A DNA stretch of 64,000 nucleotides. Source: an uncultured Eubacteriales bacterium. GTDB taxonomy: Bacteria > Bacillota > Clostridia > Oscillospirales > CAG-272. The position numbers were made by a program, and so were the translations under genes. The stretch covers positions 332,398 through 396,397 of the forward strand of contig CAKSZH010000001.1 of assembly GCA_934525675.1 (NCBI GenBank). Direction: 5' to 3'. Positions 17,517-26,176 of this stretch are shown piece after piece. How positions within the stretch are numbered: the first letter of the stretch is position 1; each line of letters starts with the position of its first letter. The notes beneath the pieces were generated by a model. The model was not told the DNA's origin and did no database searches. It was given only the letters and a program-made list of their open reading frames with translations.

Positions 17517-17870
17517 ATGGCAAGAGTTAAGGGCGCAATGATGACGCGCAAGAGAAGAAAGAGTGTTCTGAAGGCAGCGAAGGGTTACTGGGGAGCAAAA
17601 TCCAAACATTTCAAGATGGCTAAAGAAGCCGTCATGAAGAGCGGCAACTACGCATTCGCCGGCCGGAAGATGAAGAAGAGAGATTTCCGCAGTCTGTGGA
17701 TTACGAGAATCTCCGCACAGGCAAAGGTCAACGGCATGAACTATTCGACCTTCATGCACGGACTCAAGCAGGCCGGTGTTACGCTGAACCGTAAGATGCT
17801 CGCCGAGATCGCAGTTTCTGACAAAGAAGCGTTTGCGGCACTCGCGGCACAGGCAAAGGCAGCGCTTTAA
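17517..17870 (+). CDS. rplT: ribosomal protein L20
   Basis: A 117-residue basic 23S rRNA-binding protein needed early in 50S assembly. It starts [19 protein letters not shown], then [10 protein letters not shown] and [13 protein letters not shown], all typical. AAGGAGG lies upstream of the ATG. In Bacillus it represses this operon through the leader RNA, and the hairpins ahead of infC suggest the same here. A clear terminator follows within ten bases. Confidence 0.97.
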   Translation: MARVKGAMMTRKRRKSVLKAAKGYWGAKSKHFKMAKEAVMKSGNYAFAGRKMKKRDFRSLWITRISAQAKVNGMNYSTFMHGLKQAGVTLNRKMLAEIAVSDKEAFAALAAQAKAAL

Positions 17871-17878
17871 GGAAATTT

Positions 17879-17910
17879 ACCCGGTATGAAAATACCGGGT
17901 TTTTCTGTTT
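17879..17910 (+). terminator. terminator of infC-rpmI-rplT
   Basis: A 9-bp perfect stem ACCCGGTAT/ATACCGGGT with a GAAA loop (17879-17900), then TTTTCTGTTTT. Confidence 0.92.
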
Positions 17911-17939
17911 TATCCGGGTCCGACAGCGGAGCATCCGGT

Positions 17940-17997
17940 ACGCTGACGCGATGCTCCGGAGCTGACGCGATGTCCCGGAACCGACGTGATGTTCCGG
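17940..17997 (+). repeat. short imperfect tandem repeat, about 19 bp x 3
   Basis: Three head-to-tail copies of a unit like GCTGACGCGATGCTCCGGA start at about 17940, 17960 and 17979, with a weaker relic just before. Each unit also has an internal CCGG. There are no spacers. No gene covers it. Confidence 0.7.
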
Positions 17998-18157
17998 GAA
18001 GAAAAACAACGGTTGCGGCAGAACCGCCGCAGGTCGATTGATGAGTTCCCGAATCTCCGGTTGACGGTAAAATGCAAAGTGTTACAGAATTGATTTACCG
18101 AAACAAATATGCAAAAATGTGTCGGTAAACTTGTGCTCGGAAAGGATGGCAAAAGGC

Positions 18158-19003
18158 ATGGAAGAGATCATTACCTCCCGGCAGAACCGGCAGGTGGTCC
18201 GGCTGATGAAGCTGACGGACAGAAAGAATCGCGACGCGGAACGCGCCTTCCGTTTTGATGGAATCAAGCTGTTCTGCGAAGCGGTACGAAACGGCGTGGA
18301 GATAGAAACCGTGTTCGTCAGGGCTTCGTCCTCTTCAAGGCTGACAGAACGGGCACAGGCGATCGGCGGTTGCGGAGAAGCGTTTTCTTCCGTTCCGTGT
18401 GTGGTATTGGAGGACAGCCTCTTTGATCGGGTTTCGGAAGAAAAATCGCCCGACGGAGTAATATGTGTCGCAAAATATATTGACAAACTCCACAAAATCA
18501 TTACAATAAATAATAAAGGCGAAAAAACGGACGGATTTCTCCCGCCCCGGGAGGAGCATCTGATCCTCCTGGAATCGGTACGTGATCCTGCCAATATCGG
18601 CGCGGTGATCCGCAGCGCTGCCGCGCTGGGAGCCGACCGGATGATCCTGTCCGCCGATTGCGCCGACCTGTATAACGCGAAAACCGTGCGCGCGTCCATG
18701 GGGACTCTGTTCCGCATGCGTATCGATCGGACGGATGATCTGGCAGGATATATCAGCATATTACGGGCATCCGGCAGACGTGTGTTCGCCGCGGCGCTTG
18801 ATGCGTGCGCAGTGCGTCTCGGTTCCTTTGCACCGCTTCCCGGTGACTGTGCCGTAATCGGCAATGAAGGGCACGGGTTGACGGCAGGTGCTCTTGATGC
18901 ATGTACCCGGACGGTATATATCCCCATGCGCGAGGGAGTGGAATCGCTCAACGCGGCAGTTGCCGCGTCGTTGTTTCTGTGGGAACTGGCAAAGAGGAAC
19001 TGA
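18158..19003 (+). CDS. SpoU/TrmH-family RNA 2'-O-methyltransferase
   Basis: A 281-residue SPOUT methyltransferase that transfers a methyl group from S-adenosylmethionine to a ribose 2'-OH in rRNA or tRNA. An N-terminal substrate-binding domain (about 1-110) precedes the knot domain with motif 1 DPANIGAVIRSAAALG (near 146-161), motif 2 VIGNEGHGL (near 240) and motif 3 IPMREGVESLNAAVAASL at the end. The ATG at 18158 starts the conserved MEEIITSRQN segment and has GGAAAGG upstream; ATGs at 18119-18147 are poorly placed. It is close in type to the YsgA-like group often found between rplT and pheST or dprA. The exact target nucleotide is not known. Confidence 0.88.
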   Translation: MEEIITSRQNRQVVRLMKLTDRKNRDAERAFRFDGIKLFCEAVRNGVEIETVFVRASSSSRLTERAQAIGGCGEAFSSVPCVVLEDSLFDRVSEEKSPDGVICVAKYIDKLHKIITINNKGEKTDGFLPPREEHLILLESVRDPANIGAVIRSAAALGADRMILSADCADLYNAKTVRASMGTLFRMRIDRTDDLAGYISILRASGRRVFAAALDACAVRLGSFAPLPGDCAVIGNEGHGLTAGALDACTRTVYIPMREGVESLNAAVAASLFLWELAKRN

Positions 19004-19074
19004 ACGGGAGAACCGACGTATTATAGAAAGAACGGGTTTTGCACCGTTTCCGAAGAAAGCGAGGAGGGAAAGAA

Positions 19075-20547
19075 ATGAAGCAGGATGATCTGTTCTGGAT
19101 CTGGCTGTCGCTCAGATTGGGCCCGAATAATCCGGCATTTCTCGACCTGTTCCGCTGTGTCGGCAAGCCGTACGATATTTATCGCGCGGACGCCGAACTG
19201 CTGGAGCAGGTGTCCGGAATCAAGGACAGTGTCCGGACCGCGCTTGCGGACAAGCGTCTGTCCGAGGCGCAGAATATTCTTTCCTGGTGCCGGGAAAACC
19301 GCGCGGTGCTTTGCCGCTACGGGGAGAGTACCTATCCCACGCGGCTTCTCGAGCTCAAGCGTCCTCCGCTGATCCTGTACGTGCAGGGTCATATCCCGGA
19401 TCTCACCAAAAAGCTGTGCGTCGGCGTGGTCGGAACGCGCAATTGCTCCGAATACGGCGCGCATACCGCGTATAAAATATCCTATGAACTGGCAACTGCC
19501 GGTGCGGTGATTGTCAGCGGTATGGCGAAGGGAATCGACGGCGTTGCCGCGGCAGGTGCGCTTGCCGCCGGCGGATATACCGTTGCAGTGCTCGGCTGCG
19601 GGCTGGATGTGGTTTATCCCAAGGCACACGCGGGTTTGATGAAGGAGATCATCCGCCGCGGTGCGGTCATTACGGAGTATCCGCCTTTTGCTGAACCGAA
19701 CGGCAAGCACTTTCCGGTACGGAACCGGATTATCAGCGGTCTTTCGGACGGCGCGCTGATCGTGGAAGCCCCGGCACACAGCGGCGCCATGATTACCGCA
19801 GACATTGCAAGTGACCAGGGGCGCGTGATCTACGCGACACCCGGAAACGTGGATTCCGAGCGCTCGGAAGGGCCCAACCGGCTGATCCGCGACGGCGCAC
19901 AGGTCGTCCTTGACGGACACGACGTGCTTCATCCGTTCCTGAATCGGTTTCAGCAGTACCTGTCCCCGGAACGTATCCGCAGAGTCGGAAAGAAATCGGA
20001 ATATAACCCGGCGGTGTTTGCAAAGCTGCATATGCCGGATTATGCGGAGCTTGCAAGAAAACAGGGGCAACGTACACCTCTTGCCGAGGAGGATTCCGCG
20101 GGACTTGCGGAGGCAATGACCGAAAAGCTGTCCGCCGCGCCTGATACCGCGGCTCCCGCGCCGGTCGCATTTGCGAAGCCGAAAAAGCCACAGCAAAAAC
20201 GCGGAAGCGATTCCGGAGAACCGGAAAAGCATGTATCTGCCGCAACAGAGGGGAGGACGGGCAAGCCCGGAAGAACCGCACCGGTCGGGCGGACGGGGAA
20301 CGGGCCGGAAAGTCCGCAAGCCCCCAAAACGCCCGAACGTTCGTCCGACCGCTCCGGAGAGGCGCTCGCCTCGCTGTCGGAAAAGTACAGGAAGATTTTT
20401 ACGGATCTTCCGATGGATCAGCCGTTTTCGCCGGATCAGATCGTCAAGCTCGGATATTCCACGGTGGATGTCCTGACAGCTATGACCGTTCTGGAAGTCA
20501 AAGGACTTGTCCGGTCGCTTCCCGGCGGGTTGTATCAACGTAACTGA
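19075..20547 (+). CDS. dprA: DprA/Smf DNA-processing protein
   Basis: A 490-residue protein that loads RecA on incoming single-stranded DNA during transformation. A short N-terminal helical region is followed by the Rossmann-like DprA core (about 100-310) with GVVGTRNCSEYG, SGMAKGIDGVAAAGAL, GCGLDVVYPKAH, the FPVRNRIISGLS segment and TPGNVDS. A proline/glycine/arginine-rich linker (about 340-450) is longer than usual. The C-terminal winged helix (about 455-490) ends in KGLVRSLPGGLYQR. AGGAGG sits seven bases before the ATG. It precedes topA, as in many Firmicutes. Confidence 0.94.
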   Translation: MKQDDLFWIWLSLRLGPNNPAFLDLFRCVGKPYDIYRADAELLEQVSGIKDSVRTALADKRLSEAQNILSWCRENRAVLCRYGESTYPTRLLELKRPPLILYVQGHIPDLTKKLCVGVVGTRNCSEYGAHTAYKISYELATAGAVIVSGMAKGIDGVAAAGALAAGGYTVAVLGCGLDVVYPKAHAGLMKEIIRRGAVITEYPPFAEPNGKHFPVRNRIISGLSDGALIVEAPAHSGAMITADIASDQGRVIYATPGNVDSERSEGPNRLIRDGAQVVLDGHDVLHPFLNRFQQYLSPERIRRVGKKSEYNPAVFAKLHMPDYAELARKQGQRTPLAEEDSAGLAEAMTEKLSAAPDTAAPAPVAFAKPKKPQQKRGSDSGEPEKHVSAATEGRTGKPGRTAPVGRTGNGPESPQAPKTPERSSDRSGEALASLSEKYRKIFTDLPMDQPFSPDQIVKLGYSTVDVLTAMTVLEVKGLVRSLPGGLYQRN

Positions 20548-20572
20548 ATCGAAACAATATACGGAGGTCTTC

Positions 20573-22855
20573 ATGTCCTATCTTGTCATTGTGGAGTCGC
20601 CTTCCAAAGCGACAACCATCAAGAGCTATCTCGGCTCCAACTACAAAGTCATTGCGTCCAAGGGACACGTGCGCGATCTGCCCAAGAGCACGCTCGGTGT
20701 GGATATCGAAAACGGCTTTGAGGCGCACTATATCAACATCCGCGGCAAGGGTGATCTCATCAAGGAGATCCGCAAGGAAGCCAAAGCGGCGACAAAAGTT
20801 TTTCTCGCAACCGACCCTGACCGCGAGGGAGAAGCGATTTCCTGGCATCTTGCCAATGCGCTCGGAATCCCCGAAGAAAAGACCCAGCGCGTCACCTTCA
20901 ATGAAATCACCAAGAGCACGGTCAAGAGCGCGATCAAGGCGCCCCGCGAGATCGACATGAACCTGGTCAATTCCCAGCAGGCGCGTCGGATTCTTGACCG
21001 TATCGTAGGATATAAACTCAGCCCCTTCCTTTGGAAGACGGTCAGAAGCGGACTCTCGGCAGGACGCGTTCAATCGGTAGCGACACGGATCATCGTAGAG
21101 CGCGAGGAGGAAATCCGCGCGTTCGTTCCTGCGGAATACTGGACCATTGAGGCGATGCTTGACGCAGGAGAGGGAAAGACCTTCGCGGTACATTTCTTCG
21201 GCGACGAAAAGGGAAAACTGGATCTTTCAAACGAAGCGGATGCGATGAAGGTCGTTCACGCGGTGGACGGACAGCCGTTCCGTGTCAGCTCTGTCAAGCG
21301 TTCCACCAAGCATAAGTCGCCGGCACCGCCGTTCACGACTTCCACCATGCAGCAGGAAGCGTCGAGAAAGCTCGGTTTCCAGTCCCAGCGGATCATGCGC
21401 GTGGCGCAGGAGCTTTACGAAGGCGTGAATCTCGGCGCGGAAAACGGCGGCGTTCAGGGTCTGATTACCTATATGCGTACCGACTCGCTCCGTATTTCCG
21501 CAGAGGCGCAGGAGGCGGCAAGAAACTTCATTCTCGGCAAGTACGGAAATGAGTATTGCCCCGCGTCTCCCCGAAACTACAAAACCAAGGCGGGCGCGCA
21601 GGACGCGCATGAAGCAATCCGTCCCTCCCGCGTGGAGCTGGAGCCGTCCCTTATCCGTAAATCGCTGACGCCGGATCAGTATAAGCTTTACAAATTGATC
21701 TGGGATCGGTTCGTATCCAGTCAGATGGAGTCCGCGACGCTTTCTGCCGTGTCCGCTGATTTCACGGCTTCCGGATATGTTTTCCGTGCAAGCGGATATA
21801 CCGTAACATTCCCCGGCTATATGGCTGTTTACGAGTCAACAGAAGAGGCAAGTGCCGACGCGGACGAACGTAATGTGCGTATTCCTCCCGTCAAGGAGGG
21901 ACAGATGCTCCCGTCCGAGGGGATCACGCCTGCAAAGCATTTCACCAAGGCTCCGCCGAGATACGACGAGGCGTCTCTGATCAAATTCCTTGAGGAAAAG
22001 GGAATCGGCAGACCGAGCACTTACGCGCCGATTATTACCACCATCGTCACAAGAAATTACGTCAAACGTGACGGAAAAGCGTTGGTTCCCACCCCACTCG
22101 GCGAGGTGACGACCAAGCTGATGATTGACAACTTTGAACCGGTCGTCGATTACAAGTTCACCGCCAACATGGAGTCCAAGCTCGACAGCATCGCCGCGGG
22201 GACGACCACCATGACGGCTGTCCTTTCGGATTTCTGGAAAGACTTTGAGAAAGAGCTGGAGGTTGCCGAAAAAAACATCGGAAAGGGGAGCGTAGAGGTT
22301 CCCGCCGAGGAAACCGATATCATCTGCGAAAAGTGCGGCAGCCGCATGGTCGTCAAGAACGGACGCTTCGGCAAGTTTGCCGCCTGCCCGAATTATCCGC
22401 AGTGCAAAAACACCAAGCCGCTTGTTCCCGTGCAGCCAACCGATGACGGCGAAAAGAAACCGGATGAGAAGAAGGCGGTTCCGGTGCCGGATATGAAGTG
22501 CGAGCTTTGCGGCGCGGATATGGTTCTGCGTACCGGTCGGTACGGCAGTTTCTATGCCTGCTCGCGCTATCCCGAATGTAAGTTTACCAAGCAGAAGGTC
22601 AAGTCCATCGGTGTTTCCTGTCCCAAATGCGGCGGGAACATCGTGGTCAAGCAGGGCAGAAATCATTCCGTTTTCTACGGTTGCGACAACTACCCGAAAT
22701 GCGATTTCTCTTCGTGGGATATGCCGACGGCGGAGAAGTGCCCCCGTTGCGGCGGAATGCTCTTCCGCAAGAAGGGCAAAGACCTGCTCGTCTGCCATGA
22801 TAAGGACTGCGGCTACACCTGCGAGGCGCCTGCCGCCGACAAGGACGAGGCATGA
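20573..22855 (+). CDS. topA: DNA topoisomerase I with four C-terminal zinc ribbons
   Basis: A 760-residue type IA topoisomerase that relaxes negative supercoils. The TOPRIM domain (about 1-120) has IVESPSKA and the acidic DPDREGEA triad. The active-site tyrosine is Y300 in GLITYMRTDS. The C-terminus carries four CxxC...C topoisomerase zinc ribbons (starting near residues 585, 645, 680 and 720). The ATG at 20573 has CGGAGG six bases upstream. The TGA overlaps the trmFO start (ATGA), so the two are translationally coupled. Confidence 0.97.
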   Translation: MSYLVIVESPSKATTIKSYLGSNYKVIASKGHVRDLPKSTLGVDIENGFEAHYINIRGKGDLIKEIRKEAKAATKVFLATDPDREGEAISWHLANALGIPEEKTQRVTFNEITKSTVKSAIKAPREIDMNLVNSQQARRILDRIVGYKLSPFLWKTVRSGLSAGRVQSVATRIIVEREEEIRAFVPAEYWTIEAMLDAGEGKTFAVHFFGDEKGKLDLSNEADAMKVVHAVDGQPFRVSSVKRSTKHKSPAPPFTTSTMQQEASRKLGFQSQRIMRVAQELYEGVNLGAENGGVQGLITYMRTDSLRISAEAQEAARNFILGKYGNEYCPASPRNYKTKAGAQDAHEAIRPSRVELEPSLIRKSLTPDQYKLYKLIWDRFVSSQMESATLSAVSADFTASGYVFRASGYTVTFPGYMAVYESTEEASADADERNVRIPPVKEGQMLPSEGITPAKHFTKAPPRYDEASLIKFLEEKGIGRPSTYAPIITTIVTRNYVKRDGKALVPTPLGEVTTKLMIDNFEPVVDYKFTANMESKLDSIAAGTTTMTAVLSDFWKDFEKELEVAEKNIGKGSVEVPAEETDIICEKCGSRMVVKNGRFGKFAACPNYPQCKNTKPLVPVQPTDDGEKKPDEKKAVPVPDMKCELCGADMVLRTGRYGSFYACSRYPECKFTKQKVKSIGVSCPKCGGNIVVKQGRNHSVFYGCDNYPKCDFSSWDMPTAEKCPRCGGMLFRKKGKDLLVCHDKDCGYTCEAPAADKDEA

Positions 22856-24165
22856 AAGAATATCTGAATGTTTACGGAGCCGGTCTTGCCGGCTCCGAAG
22901 CGGCGTATCAGGCGGCGAAGGCGGGAGTACCCGTCCGGCTTTTTGAGATGAAACCGGACAAATACACGGAGGCGCATCATTCGCCGTTTTTTGCGGAGCT
23001 GATCTGCTCCAATTCGCTCCGTTCCGACCGTGTGACCAATGCGGTGGGGCTTCTCAAGGAAGAAATGCTCCGCATGGGATCCCTTATTATGGAGGCGGCG
23101 TATGCGACCCGCGTTCCGGCGGGTTCTGCGCTTGCGGTGGACCGGGAAAAGTTTTCCCGGTATGTGACGGACAGGCTGACGGAGAATCCGGATATCGAGA
23201 TCGTCAGGGAAGAGGTCACCTCTCTTGAACCCGATACCGTGACCGTCATCGCAACGGGACCGCTCACGTCCGGCGGTATGGCGGATTACATGAAAAACGA
23301 GCTTGGGTGCGACGGGCTGCATTTCTTTGACGCGGTCGCACCGATCGTTGATTTTTCCACAATCAATATGGACATTGCCTATTTCGCGTCCCGTTATGAC
23401 AAGGGCGACGCGGACTATATCAACTGCCCGATGACAAAGGAACAGTATGACGCGTTTTACAACGCGCTGATCCATGCAAAAGAAGCGGAGCTGCACGATT
23501 TCGACCGCGACCTCAAGGTGTTTGAGGGCTGTATGCCGGTCGAGGTCATGGCGAAACGCGGGTATGACACGCTCCGCTACGGACCGCTCAAGCCGGTCGG
23601 ACTTGTTGATCCCCGAACGGGAAAGCAGGCTTATGCGGTGGTTCAGCTCCGCAAGGAAAACGCCGAGGGGACTATGTACAACCTCGTCGGATTCCAGACG
23701 CATCTCACCTATCCCGAGCAAAAGCGGGTCTTCCGCATGATCCCGGGACTTGAGAATGCGGATTTTCTCCGCCTCGGTGTGATGCACAGAAACACCTATC
23801 TGCAATCGCCCGGATTTCTGAAGCCGGATTATTCCATGATCCGTCGTCCGGAGGTCTTTTTTGCAGGGCAGATGACGGGCGTGGAGGGGTACATCGAATC
23901 GGCAGGTTCCGGTTTTGTTGCCGGCGTCAACGCCGCAAGGCGTATCCGCGGGCTTTCCCCGATTGACTTTCCGGATACCACCATGATCGGTGCAATGGCG
24001 CATTATGTCAGCCGCGGAGGGATCGGCAGTTTCGTGCCGATGAATGCAAACTTCGGTATCGTATCCCCGCTTCCGGAACGGGTGCGCGGCGGAAAAATCG
24101 CACGGTACGAGGTGGTTGCCAAGCGCGCGCTCGATGCCGTGGAGCAGCTGAAAAGCGAGCTTTGA
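22852..24165 (+). CDS. trmFO: TrmFO, folate/FAD-dependent tRNA U54 methyltransferase
   Basis: A 437-residue flavoprotein that makes ribothymidine at tRNA position 54, using methylenetetrahydrofolate as methyl donor. It opens with an FAD-binding GAGLAGSEAAYQAAKAG motif (residues about 6-22) and has HHSPFFAELICSNSLRS and RNTYLQSPGFL, all family-specific. It overlaps topA by four bases. The topA-trmFO pairing is widespread in Firmicutes. Confidence 0.95.
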   Translation: MKEYLNVYGAGLAGSEAAYQAAKAGVPVRLFEMKPDKYTEAHHSPFFAELICSNSLRSDRVTNAVGLLKEEMLRMGSLIMEAAYATRVPAGSALAVDREKFSRYVTDRLTENPDIEIVREEVTSLEPDTVTVIATGPLTSGGMADYMKNELGCDGLHFFDAVAPIVDFSTINMDIAYFASRYDKGDADYINCPMTKEQYDAFYNALIHAKEAELHDFDRDLKVFEGCMPVEVMAKRGYDTLRYGPLKPVGLVDPRTGKQAYAVVQLRKENAEGTMYNLVGFQTHLTYPEQKRVFRMIPGLENADFLRLGVMHRNTYLQSPGFLKPDYSMIRRPEVFFAGQMTGVEGYIESAGSGFVAGVNAARRIRGLSPIDFPDTTMIGAMAHYVSRGGIGSFVPMNANFGIVSPLPERVRGGKIARYEVVAKRALDAVEQLKSEL

Positions 24166-24188
24166 CGGTCGGCGGAGCATTCACCGTT

Positions 24189-24275
24189 GCGGTATCGCTT
24201 CCGCGGTACTGCAGAGTACGCGGGAGGAAAGCGCTACTGCATTTGATAAGCGCACTCCCGGGATACCGCTTTTTT
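24189..24275 (+). other. three-way-junction RNA element with U-run, before plsX
   Basis: An outer 8-bp stem GCGGTATC/GATACCGC (24189-24196 with 24262-24269) is followed by six Ts. Inside, one arm pairs CCGC-GTACT with AGTAC-GCGG (about 24201-24223) and another pairs CGGGAG with CTCCCG, holding an inner GCGCT/AGCGC stem (about 24221-24261). It resembles a structured terminator or regulatory leader between trmFO and plsX. No known riboswitch class is recognised. Confidence 0.5.
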
Positions 24276-24342
24276 GGCAAATAGAAATTATTCGTAAAAA
24301 TAGAGGAGCGCAGGTGCGTTCCATATGGGAAAGGAGACGAAC

Positions 24343-25386
24343 ATGAGAATTATCGTTGATGCGATGAGCGGAGACCGCGCACCGGACGCTCAGCTTTGCG
24401 GCGTGTGCGATGCTTCCGCAAAATACCCGGGGCATTCTTTTGTATTGGTCGGAGACCGGGAGGTCTTCCGGGAACGCGCAAAGGCGCTCGGACTGGACAT
24501 CTCCGCGTTTGAGATCGTTCACACGGATACGGTCATCACCATGGAGGACGACCCCATGTGTGTGACACGCGGAAAGAAGGATTCCTCCATGTCTGTGGGA
24601 CTTCGCCTCCTTGCCGAGGACAAAGGGGATGCGTTTGTCAGCAGCGGCAACACCGGTGCCCTGTTTACCGGAGCGACCCTGATCGTCCGCAAGATCCGCG
24701 GCGTACAGAGACCGTCCATCGGCGCCATTCTGCCGCTTGCGAATCCGACGCTTCTTCTTGACTCCGGTGCAAATCTTACCGTGACGGACGAGCAATATGA
24801 ACAGTTTGCCGTTATGGGCTCTTCCTATATGAAATACGTCATGAAGCTGTCCGATGTCCGTGTCGGACTGCTCAACAACGGGACTGAAGCGCACAAGGGA
24901 ACAGAGGCTGTGATTGCCGCAAATGAGAGGCTTGCACGGTGCGGGGAGATTCACTATGTCGGGAATGTCGAAGCCGGAATGGCAACTGCCGGCGCGTGTG
25001 ACGTACTGGTTTCCGACGGGTTTAACGGCAACATATTCCTCAAAACCGTGGAAGGAAGCGGAAAACTGCTCCTCGGTGAACTGAAAAAGGCGTTTCTTTC
25101 CGGTATGTCCGGCAAGGTCGCCGCACTGCTTATGAAAAAACAGCTTACTGCACTCAAGTGCCGTTTTGATGCACGTGAACATGGCGGAGCACCGATCCTC
25201 GGTGTGAAAAAGCCTGTCATCAAGGCGCACGGCTCGTCCGACCGTCTGGCGTTTGCCAACGCGATCCGGCAGGCGATCTCTTATGCCGAAAGCGGAGCGA
25301 TCGACGCGATTGCCGGATCTATGGCGGAATTTGCCGCAAGAAAAAATGCAGAAAAGACAAAAGAATCTTCGGAGGAGCAAGGATGA
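24343..25386 (+). CDS. plsX: phosphate acyltransferase PlsX
   Basis: A 347-residue peripheral membrane enzyme that makes acyl-phosphate from acyl-ACP for phospholipid synthesis. Family motifs include IVDAMSGDRAP at the start (the usual GGD is SGD here), SSGNTGALFTGA (near 92), VGLLNNGTEAHKGTE (near 180), VSDGFNGN (near 225) and the final KAHGSSD segment. The ATG at 24343 has AAAGGAGA upstream; a start at 24325 is poorly placed. The TGA overlaps the rnc start. The usual acpP between plsX and rnc is missing; an unrelated ACP gene is at 40843. Confidence 0.95.
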   Translation: MRIIVDAMSGDRAPDAQLCGVCDASAKYPGHSFVLVGDREVFRERAKALGLDISAFEIVHTDTVITMEDDPMCVTRGKKDSSMSVGLRLLAEDKGDAFVSSGNTGALFTGATLIVRKIRGVQRPSIGAILPLANPTLLLDSGANLTVTDEQYEQFAVMGSSYMKYVMKLSDVRVGLLNNGTEAHKGTEAVIAANERLARCGEIHYVGNVEAGMATAGACDVLVSDGFNGNIFLKTVEGSGKLLLGELKKAFLSGMSGKVAALLMKKQLTALKCRFDAREHGGAPILGVKKPVIKAHGSSDRLAFANAIRQAISYAESGAIDAIAGSMAEFAARKNAEKTKESSEEQG

Positions 25387-26102
25387 GTGTATTACCGCTT
25401 GCCGTTACGGAACTGGAAGACCGGATCGGTTATCATTTCAAAAACCGGGAGTACCTTGAGCGTGCCTTGACTCACTCGTCTTATTCCAATGAGCAGGGGC
25501 TTCCGAACCACCATCTGCTTTGCAACGAACGTCTGGAATTTCTCGGCGATTCGGTGCTGTCCATCCTCACGAGCGAATATTTGTTTGAGACCTACCGCGA
25601 TTGTCCGGAAGGGGATCTGACGCGGATGCGCGCCGACCTTGTGTGCGAGAGGGCGCTTTCCAAGTACGCCGGCGTGATCGGGCTCGGGGACTTTCTGAAG
25701 CTCGGTAAGGGCGAGGACAAGAACAACGGCAGACAGAATAAATCCATTGTCGCCGACGCGTTTGAAGCACTGCTTGCCGCGATGTATCTGGATGCGGAGG
25801 AAGGAGCAAAGGAAACGGTTTCCCGTTTTCTGCTTCCGTTTATCAAAGAAGAACTGGAGCATATGACCTTCGGCACGCTCGGTGACAACAAGACCCTGCT
25901 TCAGCAGTTTGTGCAACAGTCCGAGGGCGATCTCCTCGAATATGTGACCGTGGATGAAAAGGGTCCCGACCACCGCAAGGTGTTTACGGTCGAGGCGCGT
26001 CTCAACGGCGAAATGATCGGGCGCGGTGTAGGCAGGACCAAACGGGAGGCGGAGCAGTCCGCCGCCGGAGCGGCACTTGCACTCTTTGATATCCGGCACT
26101 GA
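25383..26102 (+). CDS. rnc: ribonuclease III
   Basis: A 239-residue double-strand-specific endoribonuclease that processes rRNA precursors. The catalytic domain has the signature NERLEFLGDSVL (near 41-52) and the metal-binding acid pair in the VADAFEALLAAMY segment (near 120). The C-terminal dsRNA-binding domain ends GRTKREAEQSAAGAAL. The start overlaps plsX by four bases (ATGA). smc follows after 74 bases, as in Bacillus. Confidence 0.96.
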   Translation: MSVLPLAVTELEDRIGYHFKNREYLERALTHSSYSNEQGLPNHHLLCNERLEFLGDSVLSILTSEYLFETYRDCPEGDLTRMRADLVCERALSKYAGVIGLGDFLKLGKGEDKNNGRQNKSIVADAFEALLAAMYLDAEEGAKETVSRFLLPFIKEELEHMTFGTLGDNKTLLQQFVQQSEGDLLEYVTVDEKGPDHRKVFTVEARLNGEMIGRGVGRTKREAEQSAAGAALALFDIRH

Positions 26103-26176
26103 CCGGGATAATCAGGATGTGATCCGTCACGGAATGGGCGGACCGACAGAATCAGGAATGAGCCGGAGGAAACAAG

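Noticed and set aside
17940..17997. CRISPR array
   Set aside because: The repeats are short, imperfect and directly adjacent with no spacers, and no cas gene is present.
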